From NCBI RefSeq assembly GCF_024055595.1, contig NZ_JAMXOF010000001.1:1302001-1366000 (forward strand): a stretch of DNA of 64,000 nucleotides, in the 5' to 3' direction. The translations under genes were made by a program, and so were the position numbers. Shown one piece after another: positions 8,884 to 18,949 of the stretch. Each line of letters begins with the position of its first letter. Position 1 is the stretch's first letter. The DNA comes from Mucilaginibacter aurantiaciroseus. Its GTDB lineage: Bacteria > Bacteroidota > Bacteroidia > Sphingobacteriales > Sphingobacteriaceae. The notes below the pieces were generated by a model, which made no database searches, had not been told where the DNA came from, and saw only the letters and a program-made list of their open reading frames with translations.

Positions 8884-10245
8884 TTAGTATAAAGTGAACT
8901 CTACCCGACGGTTTTGCTGACGGCCTGCTGCTGTTTTGTTAGTAGCAATTGGCTGGCTTTTACCGTAACCTGTAGCCTCGATGCGTGATGCGTTAGCACC
9001 TTTGCTTACAAGATAAGTTTTGATAGATTCTGCACGGTTTTTAGATAACCTTAAGTTTAAGGCATCAGAACCAGTGTTATCTGTGTGGCCTGCTAATTTC
9101 AAGCTGAAGTTTTTATCAGTTAATAAGCGTGCAACACGGTCTAAACTTGGGAATGATTTATTGCGGATAGTTGATTTACCCAAATCAAATTCAAGGTTGT
9201 TGATCGCGTCTTTAACAACACGTTTGTCTTCTTCGGTGATGTAAACAACCGGTTTAGCCAATGGGCAACCAGAACCATCAACCTTAGTACCTGCTGGTGT
9301 GTTAGGGCATTTATCGTTAATGTCTAATACACCGTCACCATCGCTATCAACAGTTAACTTAGCTAAGTTAGCGTTAGTAGTGTTCAGGTCATTACGTAAC
9401 TGATCGTTTTTAGCTTTTTCTGCATCAATTTGTGCTTGTAATAAAGCTTTTGTTTGTGCATTTTGCCATACATACTCGGTACGCATTGAGTTTACCGGGT
9501 TGTAAGTAGCCATGTTAGGTGTTTTAGAACTTCCTAATAAGAACTCTAAACCTGCGTGAGCGTAAGAGAACCTGTCATTAGTATTACCTGCATTGTAACC
9601 ATCAAAGTTATCTGATTGTACAAAGTTAACCTGGTAACCAAGATCTAAGTTTACGTTGCTACCTAAGTTGATTTTGAAACCTAAACCTACCGGTACAAAA
9701 AATTCATTGATTGAATTTTCGCCTGCGCCGTTAGTATATGCGGTTGTAACACCGGCAGCATTAGTAGTAGTGGTTTTATAATTCATATAACCCGCACCTG
9801 CAGTTAAGTAAGGCTGGATAGATGATTTAGCATGAAACCAACTGATATTACCTAAAGTAATATTTGTGCTTAAAGCACCAGACCAATTCATTTTAGTGTT
9901 AAAGCTTGTTGGTGTGCCTACACCGTCCTGGCCACGCTGACCGCTAACTTCACCACGAAGGAAATCTGCCTGTAAGCCAAATGTTGGTGTAAATTGTTTC
10001 TTGATGTAACCACCGTAACCAAACTCAGATTGTGGCTGGCGGAAATCCTGACGGCCATTTGCGCCAAAAATCGTGAAAGGTGTTAACAAACCACCGTGGA
10101 TACCAATAGACCACGTTTTAACAGGGCCGCCAGAAAATGGCTTTACATAGTTTTGTGTATTAACCGAATCGGTTTGTGCGAACAAAGAGCTACCTGCAAG
10201 TAAACCTGTAAGCAGTAGGGATGCTTTTTTTAAATTTGTTTTCAT
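8884..10245 (-). CDS. OmpA family outer membrane protein with thrombospondin type 3 repeat
   Basis: The start at 10245 gives a clean signal peptide (MKTNLKKASLLLTGLLAGSSLFAQ). The upstream in-frame extension to 10314 is not convincing. The mature protein has an N-terminal eight-stranded-barrel-like region (about 25-250) and a coiled linker rich in K/A/D (about 265-300). A calcium-binding thrombospondin type 3 repeat with DSDGDGVLDINDKCP follows. The C-terminal peptidoglycan-binding OmpA domain has LAGHTDNTGSDALNLRLSK and a final RRVEFTLY. The role is probably to anchor the outer membrane to peptidoglycan. At 453 residues it is normal for Bacteroidota OmpA proteins. The 5' region is about 540 bp of mostly non-coding DNA. 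Confidence 0.93.
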   Translation of the reverse strand: MKTNLKKASLLLTGLLAGSSLFAQTDSVNTQNYVKPFSGGPVKTWSIGIHGGLLTPFTIFGANGRQDFRQPQSEFGYGGYIKKQFTPTFGLQADFLRGEVSGQRGQDGVGTPTSFNTKMNWSGALSTNITLGNISWFHAKSSIQPYLTAGAGYMNYKTTTTNAAGVTTAYTNGAGENSINEFFVPVGLGFKINLGSNVNLDLGYQVNFVQSDNFDGYNAGNTNDRFSYAHAGLEFLLGSSKTPNMATYNPVNSMRTEYVWQNAQTKALLQAQIDAEKAKNDQLRNDLNTTNANLAKLTVDSDGDGVLDINDKCPNTPAGTKVDGSGCPLAKPVVYITEEDKRVVKDAINNLEFDLGKSTIRNKSFPSLDRVARLLTDKNFSLKLAGHTDNTGSDALNLRLSKNRAESIKTYLVSKGANASRIEATGYGKSQPIATNKTAAGRQQNRRVEFTLY

Positions 10246-10534
10246 GTTGTTAAAATTTGTATGTCCGCTAAACTGGATAACCGAACACATGGCACATACC
10301 AACATTAATGCCACTAAGTACTTTTAGTATTATAGGCTATATTTAAAAAATGAACTTGATTTATATAAAACACGAATAAAATGTTATGTAATAGCTGATT
10401 ATACCGAAACTTCGACTGTTTAAATAAAAAGGTCAAGATGATCGTCGATAAAGTTTACAGGAGATATACAAGTGACCCCAAAAAGATACAATGCGGGCTT
10501 ATTTAAGCCATAACCGCTATGGTATTAAATACAG
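10246..10534. other. Intergenic region upstream of the OmpA gene
   Basis: No open frame, RNA gene or strong hairpin was recognised here. The stretch presumably holds the OmpA-family promoter and leader. It is bounded on the right by a decayed gene remnant. Confidence 0.5.
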
Positions 10535-10790
10535 TTAGTGCCCCGGTTTTGAGTAGTTGTTTATTAGATTAAGTTGTAGCGGCGCTTCGTGGGCATTTAA
10601 AAGGAGTATGCAGCGCACGTTAACATCAAAAAAAAGCGCTGCAGAATCTTAAGCATACACAGGCGTAAAACAGTGGGTTTGTTCCAGTCATCTGGAGATA
10701 AGGATGCAAGCAGTTCTACAAGCATCTTATCCAGTACCGGGAATAGTTTACGTTTGTATAAGTATCGCTCGCTTTCTGTATTAAAATAGT
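10535..10790 (-). pseudogene. Decayed maleylpyruvate isomerase N-terminal/DinB-like gene remnant
   Basis: Reading on the minus strand just after the OsmC stop, one frame gives KLFPVLDKMLVELLASLSP followed by DDWNKPTVLRLCMLKI. This resembles the N-terminus of the mycothiol-dependent maleylpyruvate isomerase/DinB-like fold, which normally continues LW(T/K)VKD-AAHLLDGNVRTLS. After one frameshift near 10658 the next frame continues AALFFDVNVRCILLLNAHEAP and runs to a TAA at 10535. No start codon precedes the first block, one frameshift is needed, and only the first quarter or so of the family remains. I therefore call it a pseudogene remnant. Family assignment is from memory of the motif pattern and is moderately confident. 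Confidence 0.6.
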
Positions 10791-11218
10791 TATTCTGACG
10801 GATGGATTACTACTTTCCATTGAATATCAGCTGCAGCCTTGTAAAGCGTAGCAGCTACAGAGCAATATTTATTAAGCGATAAGTCAACAGCCTTTTTAGC
10901 CTTATCCTCATCCACATCGCCATAAATATGAAACTCAAGCGTGATGTTTTGCCAAAGCGAAGGTTCTTTACCTGCTTCGCGTTCACCGGTAATCACCATT
11001 TTATAATCGGTAACATCCTGGCGCTGTTTTTTTAGGATAGCAATAACATCAATGGCCGAGCATCCGCCCAAACCCATTAAAAGCATTTGCATGGGGCGTA
11101 CGCCAAAGTTTTGGCCGCCACTTTCGGCACTGCTGTCCATACGTACGGTATGGCCATATTCGTCGGTGGCTTCAAAGCCGTAGTCGCCGCTAACGCGGGA
11201 TATTTTTATAGTAGGCAT
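10790..11218 (-). CDS. OsmC family peroxiredoxin-like protein
   Basis: The 142-residue OsmC/Ohr-fold protein carries both conserved redox cysteines, one in LGGCSAIDVI and the other in NKYCSVAATL. OsmC proteins reduce organic hydroperoxides with thiol reductants in the cytosol. The start MPTIKISRVSGDYGFEATDE is natural and no upstream alternative looks better. The length matches the family (about 135-145). A second OsmC protein with a different N-terminus lies at 20.5 kb. The stop codon abuts the remnant gene downstream. Confidence 0.9.
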   Translation of the reverse strand: MPTIKISRVSGDYGFEATDEYGHTVRMDSSAESGGQNFGVRPMQMLLMGLGGCSAIDVIAILKKQRQDVTDYKMVITGEREAGKEPSLWQNITLEFHIYGDVDEDKAKKAVDLSLNKYCSVAATLYKAAADIQWKVVIHPSE

Positions 11219-11308
11219 GGTAATTTAATAATTATGCTAAGTTAGGCTTTTGGCAGAATATTAAAATACCAAAGCCATATATTCACGTTTATTACATAAA
11301 GTGCTAAT

Positions 11309-11785
11309 ATGAAAAAGCTATTGTTATCCATTATAATCTTTTGCTTCGCAACAGCAGGCTTCGCCCAGACTAACCTGATCTCATACGACGACCTGAATTA
11401 CCTGCTATATAATATCATTAGCAAGGCCGATACCTTTTTTGTAGCAAAAGGCTATACGCTTACCAAAAAAGACGAGAAAAAGAATACCCGCAAATATGAA
11501 CTGAAGATTCCGGGTGGTACTTATATTACCAATAGCATACGTGTGGATGGCAGACGGATGTATATCGAAATGGAAACCAATGAGTTGGGCCAGTATAACA
11601 TGATTTACAATTCGGTATCGCAATATATCAATAAAGAAAGCAGCACCCCCGATGTACAAACCATTGTAGTGAAAGACCTCGGCACCATTTACATTATGGT
11701 AAACGATGCCGTGCCTTACAACCCTACCCGCCGCGAATACACGTTGAGGATAGTGGCTGATAAAGGTATCACCGCTTATAACTAA
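11309..11785 (+). CDS. Hypothetical secreted protein, 158 aa
   Basis: No family recognised. A signal peptide (MKKLLLSIIIFCFATAGFAQ) indicates export. The mature part alternates short beta-like segments with charged turns (DEKKNTRKYELKIPGG, IEMETNELGQYN). It has no cysteines after the signal peptide and no membrane segment. Its 3' end overlaps the convergent DinB-family gene by 4 bp, so it is tightly packed. The gene is divergent from osmC with a 90-bp gap. It is probably a Bacteroidota-specific periplasmic protein of unknown role. Confidence 0.75.
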   Translation: MKKLLLSIIIFCFATAGFAQTNLISYDDLNYLLYNIISKADTFFVAKGYTLTKKDEKKNTRKYELKIPGGTYITNSIRVDGRRMYIEMETNELGQYNMIYNSVSQYINKESSTPDVQTIVVKDLGTIYIMVNDAVPYNPTRREYTLRIVADKGITAYN

Positions 11786-12216
11786 TGCAGTTGGTTTAAA
11801 TGATGCTGCATGTGCGCGACGTAATCTTCAGCCAAAAATGCTACGGTATTGAACGATGGCCCGTGGCGGCCGTTATCGCATTTTATATGGATGCGTTCCG
11901 GTGGGTAATTTTCCAATACCCTTACGATCTGGCGGTTTATCAATTCCCAAAGTTTTAACAGGTTTTCTGTATCCGCAATGCGATAATGTTGTGCCTGCAC
12001 CCACTCTTCCTGAAAATAAATCAGCTTAAAACCTTCTTCATAAGTGCATCTTACAAAACGTTGCAGGTTGATTTGCGCGCTGTCGATGAGGTGGCCAATG
12101 ATCTCTTTGGTTGTCCATTTAGTTTCGGGCGCATCATTATCCCAATTCACATCTGCTGCGCGATGGGATAAAAAATCATTAATAGCGTTATTCAGTGTAA
12201 GGGCGGTATCTTTCAT
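11782..12216 (-). CDS. DinB family protein
   Basis: The 144-residue four-helix-bundle DinB/YfiT-like protein shows the typical N-terminal helix (LTLNNAINDFLSH) followed by WTTKEIIGHLIDSA. The C-terminal metal-ligand-like block is DYVAHMQHHLNQLH. Histidines in GHLIDS and HMQHH are placed as in the divalent-metal site of the superfamily. Members are often thiol-dependent transferases or have unknown activity. The gene overlaps the stop codon of the convergent secreted-protein gene by 4 bp. Another DinB protein lies at 52.2 kb. Confidence 0.83.
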   Translation of the reverse strand: MKDTALTLNNAINDFLSHRAADVNWDNDAPETKWTTKEIIGHLIDSAQINLQRFVRCTYEEGFKLIYFQEEWVQAQHYRIADTENLLKLWELINRQIVRVLENYPPERIHIKCDNGRHGPSFNTVAFLAEDYVAHMQHHLNQLH

Positions 12217-12302
12217 CGCGAAGCAAATATTTGATTTTTAAATAGGTTTGAACGTGGAAAGTTATTCAAAAAAAATTAACTTCATGCCGTTAATTACATT
12301 CT

Positions 12303-13541
12303 ATGGCCTTAAACTACATCTGGATAGCCTTTTTCCTGATTGCATTTGTAATTGCATTTTGCAAACTGGTTTTCCTGGGTGATACAGAAGCTTTTAAGCT
12401 TTTAGTTGATGGCATGTTCGATAGCTCAAAGGCTTCGGTGATGGATATTGCCCTGCCCCTGGCCGGTAATATGGTGTTGTGGCTGGGCATCCTTAACATT
12501 GGCGAAAAGGCAGGCGCCATGAATTTTCTGGCACGTATTGTAGGGCCTTTCCTAAGCCGCCTGTTCCCCGAAGTGCCAAAAAAACACCCAGCAACCGGGC
12601 AAATGATGATGAATTTTTCGGCCAACCTATTAGGGCTGGATAATGCCGCTACCCCGCTTGGCCTTAAGGCCATGAACAGTTTGCAAGAGCTTAACCCCAA
12701 TAAAGAAACTGCCTCCAACGCGCAGATCATGTTTTTGGTGCTACATACATCAGGCCTGCAATTGTTGCCGGTAACCATTATTGCGCAGCGTTTTATCCTT
12801 CATGCCAAAAACCCTGCCGATGTTTTGATTCCTTGTATTATAGCTACCTACGTAGCCACCATTGTAGGGATGATAGCCGTGGCCATCAAACAAAAAATTA
12901 ATCTGTTTGATAGGGTGATATTAACCTGGATTGGCGGGATGACGGCTTTTATACTTGCATTGGTTTGGTACTTTACCCAATACCTGGATAAAGAACAGAT
13001 CACAACCGTATCTAAAGTATCCAGCAATCTGCTTATCTTTTTGATCCCTACTGTTTTTATTTTAGGGGCGCTTTATAAAAAGGTAAACGTATTTGAAAGT
13101 TTTATAGATGGTGCCAAAGGCGGCTTTGAGGTATCGGTTAAGATAATACCCTACCTTGTTGCCATGTTAGTTGCCATCAGCGTTTTCCGTAACAGTGGTG
13201 CATTAGAGTACCTGAACAGTGGCGTACGCTGGGCCGCTACGCAAGCCCATTTAGATACACGTTTTGTTGATGCCATGCCGGTAGCTTATATGAAGCCATT
13301 AAGTGGTTCTGGCTCAAAAGCCATGATGATAAACGTAATGCAAACTTACGGGCCGGATAGCTTTGCAGGCCGCTTAGGATCTGTATTTAATGGCTCTGCC
13401 GATACTACATTCTACATCGTAGCATTATACTTTGGTTCGGTAGGTATTAAGCGGTCTCGATACGCTATCCCGGCAGGCTTATTAGCCGATTTTGCAGGCG
13501 TTATCGCGGCCATATTTATATCGTATTTGTTTTTTGGTTAA
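12303..13541 (+). CDS. Nucleoside-recognition / spore maturation SpmAB-like membrane protein
   Basis: The 412-residue polytopic membrane protein fuses two Gate-domain (nucleoside recognition) halves, as in fused SpmA-SpmB proteins. The first half shows VMDIALPLAGNMVLWLGI and FSANLLGLDNAATPLGLKAM. The second half shows GAKGGFEVSVKIIPYLVAML and KPLSGSGSKAMMINVM. About 9-10 hydrophobic helices are visible. In Bacillus SpmA/B affect spore core dehydration; in non-sporulating Bacteroidota the role is unknown and probably transport-related. No sporulation genes are nearby. Confidence 0.86.
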   Translation: MALNYIWIAFFLIAFVIAFCKLVFLGDTEAFKLLVDGMFDSSKASVMDIALPLAGNMVLWLGILNIGEKAGAMNFLARIVGPFLSRLFPEVPKKHPATGQMMMNFSANLLGLDNAATPLGLKAMNSLQELNPNKETASNAQIMFLVLHTSGLQLLPVTIIAQRFILHAKNPADVLIPCIIATYVATIVGMIAVAIKQKINLFDRVILTWIGGMTAFILALVWYFTQYLDKEQITTVSKVSSNLLIFLIPTVFILGALYKKVNVFESFIDGAKGGFEVSVKIIPYLVAMLVAISVFRNSGALEYLNSGVRWAATQAHLDTRFVDAMPVAYMKPLSGSGSKAMMINVMQTYGPDSFAGRLGSVFNGSADTTFYIVALYFGSVGIKRSRYAIPAGLLADFAGVIAAIFISYLFFG

Positions 13542-13656
13542 ACAATACTCGTAAGCCCCATTTCCGGTTTACATTATGTTCGATTCTGTTGTAACACGGC
13601 AGATTTTAATCCGTATAAAGGTGCAATAGACGAGAGTTTATAAGCATAGAAGCATT

Positions 13657-13664
13657 TAGATTTG
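13657..13664 (+). promoter_or_regulatory. Putative Bacteroidota -7 element upstream of adhesin
   Basis: TAGATTTG matches the TAnnTTTG -7 consensus and lies 54 bp before the adhesin ATG. No convincing TTG -33 element is at the right distance, so this is tentative. Confidence 0.35.
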
Positions 13665-13717
13665 CAATATTTCGGTTACTTGGGTGGTCTGTATTAATTG
13701 GTTTTGAATAGTGATTG

Positions 13718-16700
13718 ATGGGTAAAAGTTTTACTAAACGTTTATTTCTTGTTATATTTTATCTATTGGTAATAGGTACCGCTTCGGCACAAACTATTAC
13801 TGTGGGTGCTGTTGACCCTGGGCCATACGGGCGCGGGTCGAGTATAAGCGTACCCTTTACCATAACCAACTCATGTATTAGTAATCCGGCTAACCAATAC
13901 AATCTTTATCTTTCAAATCCAACCGGCGCTTTTGGGGCAGGCGAATTATTAATTGGTTCTTATACAGGGTTCTACGCTACTTTTGTAAATGGTATTGTTC
14001 CGGCATCGGCAATAACAAGTGGTAACTATCGCGTACAAATAAGGTCAACCTTACCGTCGCCGGTTGTCGGCACATCGTCTCCGTTCAATGTTTCAGCTTC
14101 AACAGGTATAAAAGCAGGTGCTTCCTCAAATCAGATAAATCCGGCTGTAGACCCAGAGGTTTTCGGGTCTTGTGTAGGTACAAATAACAGATTATACACA
14201 TTTACAAATACATCTGATAACGGTAACCCTGCAACCGCTACATTTTTTAATGAGTTAACACAGGCCAATGAAGGTACAATTCCAATTAACGGAGCTTTTC
14301 CGGCTAAATTGGCTAATTACACGGTCACTATAAAAACCATCTCTTTAGGAGGATTGGCTGGTACCAAATCGTATCAACTAATAAATAATGTAGCCAATAA
14401 CAGCTTTACCATTACCGGGAACGGCAGTGTTTGTTTAGGTGCCGGTAGTACACTTGAATACAATGTTGATATAAATGGTAACAATGGCCTTCAAAAAAAC
14501 TATCCGGGTTTAACCTACAGTATTAAATGGGGTGATAAAACTATCAGTACTTACACCCTTTGTGATATTGTTGCGGCTAACGGTAAAGTTAGCCATGCTT
14601 ACACGTTATCGTCATGTGGTAACGTGGCAAATAATCAAAAAAACGTTTTTCAGATAGATATTCAGCCTACCAGTCCGTTTTGTAAAAATATTACTCAGCC
14701 GGTAACTACTTACGCTAAAGTTTTGGCACAGCCACAAAACAGGTTTACCGCGCCCGTTGCAGGTTGTTTGGGAAGCCAGGTGGTATTTATAAATAGCTCT
14801 ATCCCGGGTGATGACCCTAACAGCACCACCACCGATTGCAGGAACATTGCTGCTACTTATACCTGGCTGGTTGATGGTGTGGTAATTGCTACAGGCAGGC
14901 CGCTTGCCCAACCATTCATACACACGTTTACCACAAGCGGTAACCACGATGTTACCCTGCGTTTTGAAAACACTAATGGCCTTTGTGATGCCGGCGACCT
15001 TACTCAACGGGTTTGTATCCAAAAATCGCCAATCCCAAATTTTACCATACCAGCAACCTATTGCATTTCCACAGGCCCGTTAGCGCCTGTTAATACATCT
15101 GTTGTTGATGAAGTTTGTAATACAAACACAACATACACCTGGAACCTGGTTGGTGGCCCCGCTACCGGGGTTACCTTTGCTGCTAATGCTAAAACACCCA
15201 ATTTTAATTTCACCCAGATTGGTGTTTACCAGTTTAGGCTTGATATAACTACCCTTAGCTGTGGCACGGTTACCGGCCCTACGCAAACCGTTGTAGTTAA
15301 CGATGTCCCCACGGCAGTTTTATCACCTGATGCCAACCAATGCGGTAAAGGCGTAACCTTAAGTTTTGACCCCACAGCCGGTTCTACCAAAGCAACTTTA
15401 ACCGGCACTGCCCAGCCTTTAGCTACAACTTATGTATGGACAGTTACAAGTGCAGCCGGTGGTACTTTTGCTTTTGCAAACGGCTCTACAGCAAATAGCC
15501 AATATCCAAGCATCACCTTTAACGATTACGATATATATACGGTTACTGCAACACATACCAATGGTTGCGGCTCCCCGGCGAGCAATTCGCAAAAGCTAAC
15601 TTTTGTTGCCGCGCCAACTGTATCGGCCGGGCCTCCTCAAAGTAATATCTGTGAGGGCACCCCTGTAATTTTAAACGGCACGCCTGGAGTTGGCGGACTG
15701 GTAACGGCTGTTAAATGGACAAGCCCGACCGGGGGAGTTTTCTCAGCACCAAATTCACCAAATACAACTTACACCCCAACCATCGCCGATATAAATGCCG
15801 GGCAGGTTCTATTAACTTATACTGCAACTACATCGCTTGCAAATCCTTGTAATCAAATAACAAGTACTGTATTAATTACCATTGTTAAAAAAGCCACAGT
15901 AACCAGTGTAAATACACAATCAGTTTGTAGCGGGTCGCAATTCACTTATAATATTACGTCGGCTAACCCGGCAACAACTTTCAGCTGGGCGGCATCCTTA
16001 ACATCTGGTACAGCAAGCGGCTTTAACGCAACAGGCAGCGGTGCTACCATAAATGACATTATTACCAATAATACCAATGCCAACGCGGTTGTAACGTACA
16101 CCATTACGCCAACGCTTAATGGTTGCCCGGGTACGCCATTCCAGTTAACACTTACGGTTGGGCCACTGTCAATAGTTACCGCAACTGCAGTTAGCACCGA
16201 GATCTGCAGCAACCAGCCTGCAAATATTTCACTTTCCGGTAGCATCCCGGGTACAACTTACACCTGGACAAGTACTGCTGATACGAGCATTACCGGGAAC
16301 ATTGACCAGACAATACCTTTTGCGGCGACAAGTATACAAGATGTATTGGTTAACAATTCTGCATTACCTGGCACGGTTACTTATACAATTACACCCTACA
16401 ACGGAACTTGCCCGGGTGTATCCAAGCAAGTGGTTATAACTGTAAAACCATTACCAAAACCATCATTGCCCGGCCCCGATGACCGTATTTGTGCGCAAAT
16501 TTTTTACAAATTCAATGCTAACGACCCATCACCCGGGATGGGTAAATGGCGGTTAACCTCGCCTCAAACAGGGGTTACATTTGATGATGATACAAAACCA
16601 AATACAACTGCGCGGGGGTTAGTACCGGGCCAAACCTATACCTTCGGCTGGGCTATCACAGCTGCCGCTACCTGCCCGTCAAATGAAGCTTTTGTAACGA

Positions 16701-18943
16701 TAACAGATGATTTGCAAACCGTGCCGGGTATAACTACCGGTGCAACGGCTGTATGTGCAGGAAGTAACAGTGGTACTGTTCTTTTACAGGGATATGTGGG
16801 TAATATTTTAAGATGGGAACAGTCGATAGATGGGGGTGTAAACTGGACAACAACTAATCCTAATAACACAGCGTCTACCCAAACTTATTCAAATTTAACG
16901 CGAACCACACAATACAGGGCTATAGTGCAAAGCGGTTTATGTGTGCCCCCGCTTGCATCAACTGCAACTACTATTACAGTAAACCAACCGCCTGTAATGC
17001 CCGATGCCGGCCCGCCTCAAACACCGTGTAATGTAACCTTTGTAAATTTACATGCTAATAGCCCGTTGCCGTTTACCGGTACCTGGACATTAGAAGGCCC
17101 ACCTATACCGGGCGTAGTAATTGCCGACCCATCAAACCCACAAACAAGGGTTACCGGATTGATAGGTGGTACTAATTACATCTTCCGCTGGACGATAAAC
17201 GGCGCGCTGCCTTGTAATAGCCCATTTGCATTAGTTACTATTACCGATCTGCCGGATGTACCGCCAAGCTTTACACAAACTAAAGTTACAGACTGCGGGC
17301 CAACAACTATACAATTTACCAATACATCTCCAAATTTTCCCGGAGTTGTTTACGCATGGGATTTTGGCGACGGTTCACCGGTTAGTAACGACGTGAGCCC
17401 CTCTCATCTATTTTCACCAGAACCATCCGGCAAAGACATTACTTACATTGTTAAATTAACTACTACAATAAACTGTACAGCCCAGCCACCTCATACACAA
17501 AAAATAATCATACATCCTGCCACCCCAACACCACGTATTTTCCCTGACAACACATCCGGCTGTGGTAACTTTATACTTACCTTAGAAAATACATCAAGGG
17601 CCAACTATGTAAAATTCAGATACGTATTGCTTGACGAAAATGGAAATGTAATGCAGGAAAGATTAACGACAGATTCGGCCTATCATGCACAGTTTAACAT
17701 TTCCGCACCAATAAACCCTAAAACGTATAAAGTTAAGCTGATTGTAATAGATTTTTGTGGTAATACCGGCGAATCTCCCGCTATCGATATCAAGGCATCA
17801 CCAATAAATATTAAGTCGGGTATGTTTGTTACCGATTACAATAACAAATGTTTCCCGGTAAACGTAAATCTGCATAACAATTCAACAGGCGGAGATAAAT
17901 TCAGGTTCACAATAACTAATACGAACGGCGATATTTTCCCTCCGATAGATGTTGGTTTAGATGGTGTTATCCCTTATAAATTCCCTAAGCCGGGCATATA
18001 TTACATATCAATGCTTGCAGAGAATAATTGCGGCCCCGCACCGGCAACAAATCCAAACGATTGGAGAATAGAGGTCTTCGAAAGACCACATCCTAATTTT
18101 ACGGTGAATACCCCGAGTGGTGGTTGTGGCAATTTAGATGTTACTTTCACTAACACCACAATTTCTGATGCTGCGAGTCCTTCAATATCTTTAGCCTACA
18201 ATTGGGATTTTGGCGATGGAAGTATTATAGGACATGATTTTACTGGATTCATACATCAATACGTAGCGGCAGGCACTTATACAGTTACGTTAACCGCCAT
18301 TAATACTACGACAGGATGCTCTGACGTGATCACCAAAACAAATGTGGTTACCGTATTTCCTAAACCCGAGGCAGACTTTACTGCAAGCCCGGGCTTTACT
18401 ACTGCAATACCTAACTACCGCTTTACGTTTACGGATGCAACTAAATTTAGCAAATCTGTACAATGGAACTGGACCTTCGGCGATGGACAAACAGCTACCG
18501 GCCGCAACGTTAATCATACTTATGGCGACGTAGGCAAATTTGATGTAACATTAAATATTACTGATGAAAAAGGTTGTACCAGCACTATTAAACATCAAGT
18601 AGAAATTACCGGTATACCCGGCTTCTTATACCTCCCAAATGCATTCCAGCCAAGTAATGGGGCAACAGATCTGCAAAAGTTTACGGCTAAAGGATCGGGC
18701 ATTGCCAAATGGCAGCTGCAAATATTTAACAATTGGGGCCAGCTAATATGGCAAACCACTACCCTGGGCGGTAACGGGCAACCTGTAGAAGGCTGGGACG
18801 GCGCATTTAAAGGTGCGCCTGTGCAGCAGGGTGTTTATATATGGCAGGCTTCAGCCACATTTATTAACGGCACCGAGTGGAAAGGAATGTCGTACAACGG
18901 TTCGCTGCCTAAACGGAGCGGCTATATACATTTAATTAGATAA
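13718..18943 (+). CDS. Giant PKD-domain adhesin with T9SS type B (gliding motility-associated) sorting domain
   Basis: The 1741-residue secreted protein starts with a signal peptide (MGKSFTKRLFLVIFYLLVIGTASAQ). The upstream TTG codon is not needed. The first 1100 residues hold many Ig/PKD-like repeats with Cys and the recurring pattern TYTW or TFSW. Classic PKD motifs follow in YAWDFGDGSPVSND, YNWDFGDGSIIGHD and WNWTFGDGQTATG. The C-terminal roughly 90 residues form the gliding-motility-associated type B sorting domain (FLYLPNAFQPS, WQLQIFNNWGQLIW, VYIWQASATF). The domain architecture implies export by Sec, then T9SS, and surface display or release. The stop codon directly precedes the start region of its PorP/SprF gene, so the two are co-transcribed. 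Confidence 0.93.
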   Translation: MGKSFTKRLFLVIFYLLVIGTASAQTITVGAVDPGPYGRGSSISVPFTITNSCISNPANQYNLYLSNPTGAFGAGELLIGSYTGFYATFVNGIVPASAITSGNYRVQIRSTLPSPVVGTSSPFNVSASTGIKAGASSNQINPAVDPEVFGSCVGTNNRLYTFTNTSDNGNPATATFFNELTQANEGTIPINGAFPAKLANYTVTIKTISLGGLAGTKSYQLINNVANNSFTITGNGSVCLGAGSTLEYNVDINGNNGLQKNYPGLTYSIKWGDKTISTYTLCDIVAANGKVSHAYTLSSCGNVANNQKNVFQIDIQPTSPFCKNITQPVTTYAKVLAQPQNRFTAPVAGCLGSQVVFINSSIPGDDPNSTTTDCRNIAATYTWLVDGVVIATGRPLAQPFIHTFTTSGNHDVTLRFENTNGLCDAGDLTQRVCIQKSPIPNFTIPATYCISTGPLAPVNTSVVDEVCNTNTTYTWNLVGGPATGVTFAANAKTPNFNFTQIGVYQFRLDITTLSCGTVTGPTQTVVVNDVPTAVLSPDANQCGKGVTLSFDPTAGSTKATLTGTAQPLATTYVWTVTSAAGGTFAFANGSTANSQYPSITFNDYDIYTVTATHTNGCGSPASNSQKLTFVAAPTVSAGPPQSNICEGTPVILNGTPGVGGLVTAVKWTSPTGGVFSAPNSPNTTYTPTIADINAGQVLLTYTATTSLANPCNQITSTVLITIVKKATVTSVNTQSVCSGSQFTYNITSANPATTFSWAASLTSGTASGFNATGSGATINDIITNNTNANAVVTYTITPTLNGCPGTPFQLTLTVGPLSIVTATAVSTEICSNQPANISLSGSIPGTTYTWTSTADTSITGNIDQTIPFAATSIQDVLVNNSALPGTVTYTITPYNGTCPGVSKQVVITVKPLPKPSLPGPDDRICAQIFYKFNANDPSPGMGKWRLTSPQTGVTFDDDTKPNTTARGLVPGQTYTFGWAITAAATCPSNEAFVTITDDLQTVPGITTGATAVCAGSNSGTVLLQGYVGNILRWEQSIDGGVNWTTTNPNNTASTQTYSNLTRTTQYRAIVQSGLCVPPLASTATTITVNQPPVMPDAGPPQTPCNVTFVNLHANSPLPFTGTWTLEGPPIPGVVIADPSNPQTRVTGLIGGTNYIFRWTINGALPCNSPFALVTITDLPDVPPSFTQTKVTDCGPTTIQFTNTSPNFPGVVYAWDFGDGSPVSNDVSPSHLFSPEPSGKDITYIVKLTTTINCTAQPPHTQKIIIHPATPTPRIFPDNTSGCGNFILTLENTSRANYVKFRYVLLDENGNVMQERLTTDSAYHAQFNISAPINPKTYKVKLIVIDFCGNTGESPAIDIKASPINIKSGMFVTDYNNKCFPVNVNLHNNSTGGDKFRFTITNTNGDIFPPIDVGLDGVIPYKFPKPGIYYISMLAENNCGPAPATNPNDWRIEVFERPHPNFTVNTPSGGCGNLDVTFTNTTISDAASPSISLAYNWDFGDGSIIGHDFTGFIHQYVAAGTYTVTLTAINTTTGCSDVITKTNVVTVFPKPEADFTASPGFTTAIPNYRFTFTDATKFSKSVQWNWTFGDGQTATGRNVNHTYGDVGKFDVTLNITDEKGCTSTIKHQVEITGIPGFLYLPNAFQPSNGATDLQKFTAKGSGIAKWQLQIFNNWGQLIWQTTTLGGNGQPVEGWDGAFKGAPVQQGVYIWQASATFINGTEWKGMSYNGSLPKRSGYIHLIR

Positions 18944-18949
18944 GTGAGC

